Shown in pieces: positions 57,249-64,000 of a stretch of DNA of 64,000 nucleotides (its first letter is position 1; each line of letters opens with the position of its first letter). The DNA is taken from positions 186,001 through 250,000 of the forward strand of contig NZ_JACJUV010000001.1 of assembly GCF_014218805.1 (NCBI RefSeq), given 5' to 3'. The notes under the pieces are model-generated. The model made no database searches and was not told the DNA's origin. It saw only the letters and a list, made by a program, of their open reading frames with translations. A program made the position numbers and the translations under genes. Origin of the DNA: Teredinibacter franksiae. GTDB taxonomy: Bacteria > Pseudomonadota > Gammaproteobacteria > Pseudomonadales > Cellvibrionaceae.

Positions 57249-59024
57249 CTAGAACCAGAAGAACAATCGAAGCCAATTCCATGCCTCGTGAAACCAAACC
57301 CACCCCAACGCTCTTTTCTCAATAGAGATCTTCCCTGTACCCGTCATCCCGGGACGCAACAACTCTGTTGAGGATATGAGCCTGGCCTCCAACTTAAAAT
57401 AGTTTTTTCCATCTCGCAATTCACTAATAGGGGTAATACGCTCAATTTCGAACTGGAAATCTTCTCCTGGCAAGCTTGCCAAAGTAAGCTTGCCAAGCTG
57501 CTTCGATTTAACAAAAGCTATATTTTTTTCATGCACATAAATTTGAACAAAAAAAGCTCCCTCATCAGCAATTTCAAATAAAACCTCACCCTGAGTTGTT
57601 GGTGCACCCAGTACCTGGCTAATATCGTCAGATATAATCATGCCTTCCATCGGCGATTTTAGACGTGTGCGCTGTAATTTTTGCTCGATCAAACTCAACT
57701 CTGCTTTACCCTGATCTACTCGAGAACCTAGAATCGCGGTTTGAGAACGGTCTCCACTGACAAACGCACTGTCATATTCCATTTGATATTGATGGAGCTG
57801 ACTAGAGACAATCCTTCTTTCCAATATAAGGTCGTCATCTTTTAGCGACACCAGTAACTGATCTTTTTTTACTCTATCGCCAGGTTTTACGTGAACGGCA
57901 CCAATAAACCCATCATGGGGAGATACTACCAAATACCTATTAGTACTCTGTAACACAGCGTCACCCGCGACAGAATAACCCACAGGAATAAACAAAATAA
58001 TTAAAAAGCTCAAAACTCCTATCGCAATAGCCTTTTCTAGCGGATGGTCGGCACCAAAACAACGATGTAAAAAATGAACAATTTTGTGCCAAAACTTTTG
58101 TTTCATGCCTAATCGTGCTTGCAACTTCAAATCGAGAATAGATCCAATTAAAGTTAAGCACCTTTCAATATAATTACGGACATCTTCAGTAATATGATTG
58201 GTTTTAGTCTGCTCTATGGTTAAAGCACCCAGAATTTGCTCACCTTTACGAACAAGGAAAGTCGCAGCACTATTCAGACGATGGTCCTCGATCAAACGAT
58301 GGTGGCAACGAGAAACTAAGCCGGTATTAGTATTCTCCTCGTCGACCAAGCTGAACTGAATATTTGATCTTTGATTAGTACTTTCATACATTGCCGCAAT
58401 AATATTCTGCATCGCTTGCGTACGTGAATCGAAGCTTGCAGAAAATGAAACGGCTGTGAGATGGACTTTCCGTGAATCTAGGATTCCCATAGACACCCGG
58501 TCAAATTGCAGGTGCGACGCAATATAGTTAACCACGGCTATCGCCATTTCGTCGATAGATTTTTCCTTGAGCGCAAGAGTCAAAAAACTAATCATTTGCC
58601 CAGATTCTTGGTATTGAACCAAGGTAGTACCTATTGTTTCAACTTCGTTTTCATAAAGAATGAACTGCAGCCAAGTTATTCCCCATTGCAATATTTTGAC
58701 TACGGCTTGCATATCTTTGCTGTTCATTTTGTCCGTATGTATAACTATAGCGCCCCAAAAATCGCCATCGACTAATACGGGATAACCCAAATATACGTAT
58801 TCCCCCTCGCTTTCTGCCTTCTCAAGATGAATCCTTTTTTTAGACATCACTCCTTCAGCCGCCAATAGCATTGATTTTTCAATGGATTTCTTCTCTGGCC
58901 AGCAAGCCATGAGGGTCTGCCCGCCTTTACTGGTATGCTTTACCAGCAATCCGGCGGAACAATTGGTGATCATTTGGCATTCAAGCTTTAACCAAAGCTT
59001 AAGCAGCGGTCGCAGTAGATTCAT
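57249..59024 (-). CDS. GAF-domain / HlyD membrane protein
   Basis: A 591-residue protein with cytoplasmic sensory domains and a periplasmic adaptor. The first 320 residues contain one or two GAF-like domains (about 10-120 and 150-300), which bind small ligands or sense redox state. One membrane helix (about 335-357) leads to a HlyD-like barrel-sandwich domain (about 370-470) with an alpha-hairpin and a beta-barrel, ending in GWVWFHEAWNWLRLFFWF, an aromatic tail typical of this subgroup. First gene of the locus. A cytoplasmic signal could control the adaptor assembly. Confidence 0.82.
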   Translation of the reverse strand: MNLLRPLLKLWLKLECQMITNCSAGLLVKHTSKGGQTLMACWPEKKSIEKSMLLAAEGVMSKKRIHLEKAESEGEYVYLGYPVLVDGDFWGAIVIHTDKMNSKDMQAVVKILQWGITWLQFILYENEVETIGTTLVQYQESGQMISFLTLALKEKSIDEMAIAVVNYIASHLQFDRVSMGILDSRKVHLTAVSFSASFDSRTQAMQNIIAAMYESTNQRSNIQFSLVDEENTNTGLVSRCHHRLIEDHRLNSAATFLVRKGEQILGALTIEQTKTNHITEDVRNYIERCLTLIGSILDLKLQARLGMKQKFWHKIVHFLHRCFGADHPLEKAIAIGVLSFLIILFIPVGYSVAGDAVLQSTNRYLVVSPHDGFIGAVHVKPGDRVKKDQLLVSLKDDDLILERRIVSSQLHQYQMEYDSAFVSGDRSQTAILGSRVDQGKAELSLIEQKLQRTRLKSPMEGMIISDDISQVLGAPTTQGEVLFEIADEGAFFVQIYVHEKNIAFVKSKQLGKLTLASLPGEDFQFEIERITPISELRDGKNYFKLEARLISSTELLRPGMTGTGKISIEKRALGWVWFHEAWNWLRLFFWF

Positions 59025-59227
59025 CAGTACTGTTTACTTTATTTTGGGTACTGATCGATTCTGACTGAATTTGGATTAAAAAACAAACATACATGGCAAA
59101 TACACCTGCAACACTAACGGTCAAAAAGCCTAATTTCGGACAAAACAGCTAAGCCACCCTGCTCATGTACGGCTGCGATTTGGAAGACGAATTTTTTGAA
59201 TTAAGACAAACAGAGAAATAGTGATGA

Positions 59228-59689
59228 TGGTCTGCTGTAACCAAAAACCCCATAGCGGCCAGCACAGCGATTATCTTCCGAAATCAGACCCCATCTCTAG
59301 CCAGAGAACATCCACTTAATTACCATAATTGGCATACCTCTGTCCAAAAAGTCACAGCCAACTACGAGCATGCAGCCACTCTCCAAATTCCAGTATGGAT
59401 TCAACAAAAGCAAACTCATCGAGAATCAACTCTTAAGTACATCGGTACTCGGGGCGGAAGCGGCATGCATAGCTGTTCACCGTGGCTACACGAAACTGGG
59501 GCTGGAGCAAACAGTCTGTCTTATCGAGGATATACGCCGGCTTTGGTCGATCAACAAAACCGGATTTTGAAGGAGTTGCCCTCATACGAGGACTATTGCG
59601 AATACAACAATATCTGCAGATTCACAATCAGTGATAAAATTACGACTGAAAACTGCGATCTAAAGGTGAGCAAATTAAAACAACAATGA
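59228..59689 (+). other. Unexplained open frame without a start; possible gene relic
   Basis: A 154-codon open plus-strand frame whose first Met is at 59465 (75 codons to the stop). Its translation is polar and not low-complexity (LPSYEDYCEYNNIC), but no ATG, GTG or TTG opens the first half and no family is recognised. The surrounding 59025-59903 region (about 880 bases) otherwise holds only the upstream region of the GAF-HlyD gene. Confidence 0.25.
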
Positions 59690-59903
59690 ATGAAATTCAA
59701 TGCGCGTACATCCTTGCGAGTAGTGCACCCTAACAGAAAGAATCTTGCTGGGTAGGCGAACAAACAGACCTCGAAAACTCCGATTGATACAAAATTAGAA
59801 CGCGTTACATGCTTTAGCGAAGACAAGTTGTCACGCTGACACCTCGTAGTCCCAGTCCCATAAAAATCGAGCTAGGCCAGGACGTTCAACTCATCCAATT
59901 TTT

Positions 59904-61298
59904 TTAACTGCGGTTTACCCGGTTTAAACCGTTGAGCGCGGCGACCCTATAGGCTTCGGCCATCGTAGGATAATTAAAAGTACTGGTAGCGAAATAATCA
60001 ATTTTATTCGCCTCACCTGGCTGATCCATAATTGCTTGACCGATATGAACAATTTCTGAGGCCTCAGCACCAAAGCAATGTATGCCCAAAATTTCGTGCG
60101 TATCAATATGGAAAAGAATTTTCAGCATGCCTTCATCTTCGCCACTGATCTGACCACGAGCGGTATCTTTAAAAAAAGCTCGACCAACCTCATACGGAAT
60201 CTGCTCCGACGTAAGCTCAAATTCAGTTTTGCCGACGGAGCTAATTTCAGGAATGGTATAAATACCAGTAGGTGCGTTTTCAACAAACCGAACTTTACGC
60301 CCCAAAATGGAATCTACGACTGAGCGCCCTTGATCATAGGAGGCGCTGGCTAAACTCGGCCAACCAATAACGTCACCTGCGGCATAAATATTTTTAATCA
60401 ATGTGCGGTATTCTTTGTCGACCGAAATTTGACCGCGATGGTTTGCTTCCAGCCCGACTTTATCCAAGCCTAGATCTGTATTACCCGAACGGCCATTACA
60501 CCAGAGCAAAGCATCGGCACGGATACGCTTACCGGATTTCAATTTTAAGGTCACACCCTTGTCGCCACACTCGACTTCATCATGAGCCTCATTGTGACGA
60601 ACCATGACACCATTACCACGCAAGTGGTAACTCAAGGCGTCACTTATCTCATCGTCAAGAAATGACAATAATCGTTCTCGTGAATTGATCAAATCGACCT
60701 TCAAACCTAGGCCAGAAAAAATTGAAGCGTACTCACAGCCTATTACCCCTGCGCCAAAAATAATGAGGGTGCGGGGTGTATGCTGCATGGTGAGAATTGT
60801 GTCACTGTCGTAGACTCGCGGGTGTGAAAAATCGATATCGTCTGGATGATAAGGACGCGAACCCGTTGCGATTAATATGTTTTTCGCGTTCAGGACATCT
60901 TTCGAACCCTGAACATCAACCACCTCAATCTGCGTTTCATTTAAAAAGCTTGCCCTACCCTCATGTACTTGAATACGATTACGACTAAAGAATTCGGTGT
61001 GAAGCTTTACCTGTTTTGGAATAACCTCAGACGCCGCAGCCAATATTCTTGGGTAGGTTAATGGCTGATTATCGGCAATATGTCGGAACAACGGATGTGA
61101 CTTGTAGCGAATCGCTTGCTTTACAGCATTTCTTAAGGCTTTTGATGGAATAGTCCCTTTATGGGTACAATTCCCACCAAGCTGTGCCTGCAGCTCAACC
61201 ACGCCAACCTTCAAATTATTTTTTGCTCCAGCCATAGCCGCGGATTCACCCGCAGGACCAGCACCAATTACCAAAAGGTCGTATTCGTAGTCGGCCAT
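59904..61298 (-). CDS. sthA: Soluble pyridine nucleotide transhydrogenase
   Basis: A 464-residue FAD enzyme that exchanges reducing power between NADPH and NAD. It has the disulfide-reductase fold ([30 protein letters not shown]), but the redox Cys pair is replaced by [16 protein letters not shown], the mark of SthA. Complete length. Upstream gene of the minus strand is nqrM. Confidence 0.96.
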   Translation of the reverse strand: MADYEYDLLVIGAGPAGESAAMAGAKNNLKVGVVELQAQLGGNCTHKGTIPSKALRNAVKQAIRYKSHPLFRHIADNQPLTYPRILAAASEVIPKQVKLHTEFFSRNRIQVHEGRASFLNETQIEVVDVQGSKDVLNAKNILIATGSRPYHPDDIDFSHPRVYDSDTILTMQHTPRTLIIFGAGVIGCEYASIFSGLGLKVDLINSRERLLSFLDDEISDALSYHLRGNGVMVRHNEAHDEVECGDKGVTLKLKSGKRIRADALLWCNGRSGNTDLGLDKVGLEANHRGQISVDKEYRTLIKNIYAAGDVIGWPSLASASYDQGRSVVDSILGRKVRFVENAPTGIYTIPEISSVGKTEFELTSEQIPYEVGRAFFKDTARGQISGEDEGMLKILFHIDTHEILGIHCFGAEASEIVHIGQAIMDQPGEANKIDYFATSTFNYPTMAEAYRVAALNGLNRVNRS

Positions 61299-61338
61299 AT
61301 TCGTTGCGTTACCCTTTTTTCGTAATCCTAGTTAGCGT

Positions 61339-61584
61339 CTATTTCTTCTGTGTCGCATCGTAAGCAAGATCGGCTTTGGCCGTTTCACCTGCATTGGCCT
61401 GGCGCTCCTGCTCATCTTCACACTTCTGTGTATTGCCGCCACAAATCTCACAGTTACTATCAATTCCAACAGCGGATAACCCACCACAAGAACCTTTGAT
61501 CGGCTTGTCGCTTAAAATTACGCCAATGGCCATACCTGCAACCACGAGCAATAAAACGATAAAAGCTAGAAAATAAACAATCAT
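61339..61584 (-). CDS. nqrM: Na+-NQR maturation factor NqrM
   Basis: An 81-residue inner-membrane protein (DUF539) needed to insert the Fe centre between NqrD and NqrE. One N-terminal helix, then GSCGGLSAVGI, CEICGG and a last Cys form its conserved Cys set. It overlaps apbE by four bases (ATGA), the usual nqrF-apbE-nqrM order. Confidence 0.95.
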   Translation of the reverse strand: MIVYFLAFIVLLLVVAGMAIGVILSDKPIKGSCGGLSAVGIDSNCEICGGNTQKCEDEQERQANAGETAKADLAYDATQKK

Positions 61585-62642
61585 AATGTCACGCGATACT
61601 GGCTAAATTCCGGTGTAGCCTTAGTTATAAAACCGTCCTTGTGTCTAATAATAAAATACGCTGCAATTTTTTTGTTAACGGCAAGCGTATAGCCGCTGTC
61701 TGGCCCCAATACATTAATTGCAGTTGCCAGCGCATCCGCTTTGGCGGCACTGGCAGCAACTACGGTAACAGAAGCAAGGGTATGGGCGATTGGGTAGCCC
61801 GTAGAAGGGTCGATGGTATGTGAAAATCGCCTGCCCTCGACTTCAAAATAATTGCGGTAATCGCCCGAAGTGGCAATACCACCTTTAAGCGTTGTAACCG
61901 CCTCAATAACACCCGTTTGCGCTAGGGTCGGTTGCTCTACACCGATTCTCCACCCAACGCCCGAAGCATTGTTACCCGCCAAGGCTATCTCGCCTCCCAG
62001 CTCGACCATGTAATCGCTAATACCGTGGTGCTCTAGAAGCTCAGCAACGGCATCGGCCCCATAGCCTTTTGCTACGGCAGAAAGGTCTATATACACGTTC
62101 GCTGTTTTTGTCACCTGCAATCGCTCTTTGTCTAGAGCGATATGCTGGTAACCAACCTGCGCGAGAGTTTGTTCAATCTTGGCAGGCTCTGGCTGTTGGT
62201 CTTTCTGCTCAGTTGGACCAAACCCCCACAAATTAACCAATGGTCCGACAGTAATATCAAAAGCACCACTCGATAGATCACTCACTGCACGACTCAAAGA
62301 GAGCACTGAAAATAACTGCTCTGACACAACAGTAGGCTTGTTGGCCTCCACTCTATTCAGTAACGACAGTTCTGAATCCACGATGTAGGTGGACATCACT
62401 TGGTTAATATTTTCTAGTAGCTTATCCACTTCAATTTGAAGTGGATTTTCCACAATATTAACACCCGGCTTTACTACAGCGGTTATATGGTAGGTCGTAC
62501 CCATGGTTCGACCTTCCAGTGTGTACACCCGCTGCTTTACCGACTGCTCGCAACCCAATAGCGCAAAAAAACAAAGCGAGACCAGAACAACCGGACTCGC
62601 TTTGTTTAAGGCTTTTATAAAAAAGCGAGACTGTAAATACAT
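61581..62642 (-). CDS. apbE: FAD:protein FMN transferase
   Basis: A 353-residue lipoprotein that attaches FMN covalently to NqrB and NqrC. Lipobox LLGC (near residue 30), then GRTMGTTYHI, SDLSSGAFDITVGPLVNLWGFG, DLSAVAKGYGADAV, and the C-terminal STGYPIAHTLASVTVVA with the metal-binding SAAKADALAT. Complete. 15 bases after nqrF. Confidence 0.96.
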   Translation of the reverse strand: MYLQSRFFIKALNKASPVVLVSLCFFALLGCEQSVKQRVYTLEGRTMGTTYHITAVVKPGVNIVENPLQIEVDKLLENINQVMSTYIVDSELSLLNRVEANKPTVVSEQLFSVLSLSRAVSDLSSGAFDITVGPLVNLWGFGPTEQKDQQPEPAKIEQTLAQVGYQHIALDKERLQVTKTANVYIDLSAVAKGYGADAVAELLEHHGISDYMVELGGEIALAGNNASGVGWRIGVEQPTLAQTGVIEAVTTLKGGIATSGDYRNYFEVEGRRFSHTIDPSTGYPIAHTLASVTVVAASAAKADALATAINVLGPDSGYTLAVNKKIAAYFIIRHKDGFITKATPEFSQYRVTL

Positions 62643-62657
62643 ACGTAATTTCAGCCC

Positions 62658-63881
62658 TTAACCGCCAAAATCATCAAGTAAAATATTATCATCCTCAACA
62701 CCAAGATCTTTTAACATCTTGATCACCGCTGCATTCATCATCGGAGGTCCACACATATAGTACTCACAATCCTCTGGCGCTGAGTGATCGCGCAGGTAAT
62801 TTTCGTACAACACATTGTGAATAAAGCCTGTCATGCCATCCCAGTTGTCTTCTGGTTGCGGGTCTGAAAGAGCGACATTCCAGGTGAAGTTTTTATTCTC
62901 TTCGGCCAATTTGTCGTATTCTTCTTGGTAAAACATTTCCCGCAAGGAGCGAGCACCGTACCAAAAAGATATTTTGCGATCGGTATTAACGCGCTGTAAT
63001 TGATCAAAAATATGCGATCGCATAGGCGCCATACCAGCACCACCACCGATAAACACCATTTCGGCATTGGTTTCCTTTGCAAAGAATTCACCGAATGGGC
63101 CATACACCTTTATTTTGTCGCCAGGCTTCATGTTAAAAACATAGGAAGACATGATTCCAGGGGGAATGCCCTGTGAGCGAGGTGGCGGCGTGGCAATTCG
63201 AATGTTGAATTTAACAACCCCTTTTTCTTCGGGGTAATTCGCCATGGAATAAGCCCGAATCGTCGGCTCAGCCACTTTTGATTCCAAATTAAAGAAACCA
63301 AAATGCTCCCAATCTCCACGGTATTCCGGCTCAATCTCAAAGTCGGAATACTTAACATTGTGTGGGGGGCATTCCAACTGAACGTATCCACCCGCACGAA
63401 AATCTACATGCTCGCCTTCGGGAAGCTTCAGGGTAAGCTCTTTAATAAAGGTGGCAACGTTAGGATTGGACTCAACGGTACATTCCCACTGTTTTACACC
63501 AAACACCTCTTCATCTACTTCCACCTTCATACTTTCTTTAACAGCTACCTGACAGCTCAGACGCCAACCTTCACGTTCTTGATGCTTGGTGAAATGCGAT
63601 TCTTCAGTTGGCAACATAGAGCCGCCTCCTTCAGACACCTTACACGAACACTGTGCGCAGGTTCCGCCGCCACCGCAGGCCGAAGCTAAGAAAATATTAT
63701 TGGCTGCTAGGGTTTGAAGCAATTTGCCACCGGCGGGAACGGTAATGGTTTTTTCGCCATTAATTTCGATGTTTACATCACCGGAATTCACCAGCTTTGA
63801 GCGAGCGCCGATAATAATAAGCACGAGCGCCAACACAATTACGGTAAACATAACCACGCCAAGGATGATTTCTATATTCAT
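62658..63881 (-). CDS. nqrF: Na+-translocating NADH-quinone reductase subunit F
   Basis: A 407-residue electron-entry subunit of the Na+ pump. One N-terminal helix, a [2Fe-2S] ferredoxin domain with [16 protein letters not shown], an FAD domain with [11 protein letters not shown], and an NADH domain with [14 protein letters not shown], ending in DDFGG. Electrons pass NADH, FAD, 2Fe-2S and onward. Follows nqrE. Confidence 0.97.
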   Translation of the reverse strand: MNIEIILGVVMFTVIVLALVLIIIGARSKLVNSGDVNIEINGEKTITVPAGGKLLQTLAANNIFLASACGGGGTCAQCSCKVSEGGGSMLPTEESHFTKHQEREGWRLSCQVAVKESMKVEVDEEVFGVKQWECTVESNPNVATFIKELTLKLPEGEHVDFRAGGYVQLECPPHNVKYSDFEIEPEYRGDWEHFGFFNLESKVAEPTIRAYSMANYPEEKGVVKFNIRIATPPPRSQGIPPGIMSSYVFNMKPGDKIKVYGPFGEFFAKETNAEMVFIGGGAGMAPMRSHIFDQLQRVNTDRKISFWYGARSLREMFYQEEYDKLAEENKNFTWNVALSDPQPEDNWDGMTGFIHNVLYENYLRDHSAPEDCEYYMCGPPMMNAAVIKMLKDLGVEDDNILLDDFGG

Positions 63882-63902
63882 ACTCGTTTTCTTCCTCGTG
63901 GG

Positions 63903-64000
63903 TTAAAGTGATATGCCGCCGAAGGACATGAAGCCCAACGACATCAAACCAACGACAATAAATGTAATACCCAGACCCTCAAGGCCTTTAGGTACATCGC
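63903..64000 (-). CDS. nqrE: Na+-translocating NADH-quinone reductase subunit E (C-terminal end)
   Basis: The last 32 codons, cut by the window end. The translation [20 protein letters not shown] and the end MSFGGISL match the last membrane helix of NqrE. Stop at 63903-63905, 21 bases before nqrF. Confidence 0.92.
   Translation of the reverse strand, partial: DVPKGLEGLGITFIVVGLMSLGFMSFGGISL

Overview
The window looks like the chromosome of a marine or cellulose-degrading gammaproteobacterium near Cellvibrionaceae (Teredinibacter / Saccharophagus / Cellvibrio type). The evidence is a secreted GH5 cellulase with CBM2 and CBM10 modules joined by polyserine linkers, a Na+-NQR locus with nqrM and apbE, monomeric NADP isocitrate dehydrogenase, and gammaproteobacterial gene order (cysG-serS-crcB-rarA-lolA-ftsK; trxB-aat-bpt-infA-clpA-clpS-cspD-icd). 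The placement is inferred from gene content only.

Bases 1-6021 are the right end of an integrated mobile element. It ends in a tRNA 3' end (partial tRNA, 5994-6021) next to a C-terminal integrase remnant. It carries a winged-helix-like protein, several small genes (two of 57-58 codons found by reading the minus strand), a translationally adjacent pair headed by an FRG-domain protein, a small tyrosine recombinase, and a stand-alone terminase-small-subunit-like protein. Its non-coding DNA is unusually structured: five copies of a TGACCCACA motif, a telomere-like TTTTAGGG array, mutually exclusive GC-rich hairpins, and a long C/G-tract palindrome.

Bases 6162-10273 hold a TraF_2-like outer-membrane protein and the modular cellulase. 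Bases 10892-23296 are a visibly A+T-richer gene cluster that I read as an undescribed small-molecule biosynthetic locus. It has two adenylate-forming ligases, two Fe(II)/2-oxoglutarate-type oxygenases, a GNAT-like acyltransferase, RidA, an SDR, an NnrU/ICMT-like membrane methyltransferase, a PPOX-type flavoprotein, a small haem-type membrane protein and an alpha/beta hydrolase. It has no carrier protein, PKS or NRPS. Its control looks double. An RfaH-like antiterminator heads the minus-strand run, and an 11/12 match to the ops element lies in its leader. An ECF41 sigma factor lies at the other end, and a consensus ECF41 promoter precedes the AhpD-like gene at 22784.

Bases 23410-43352 are ordinary conserved genes: glutathione reductase, sirohaem synthase, seryl-tRNA synthetase, fluoride channel, RarA, LolA, FtsK, thioredoxin reductase, the N-degron set (Aat, Bpt, ClpA, ClpS), IF-1, CspD, Icd, RluE and NudJ.

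Bases 43522-59024 form a second unusual locus on the minus strand: a GAF-HlyD membrane protein, a site-2-protease/HlyD fusion, a periplasmic adaptor, a 2876-residue LEPR-XLL/DUF4347 protein with 17 near-identical 94-residue repeats and a C-terminal membrane anchor, and a diguanylate cyclase whose start is one base after the giant gene's stop. They probably work together in processing, exporting and signalling for a giant surface protein. Bases 59904-64000 hold sthA and the end of the Na+-NQR operon (nqrE-nqrF-apbE-nqrM).
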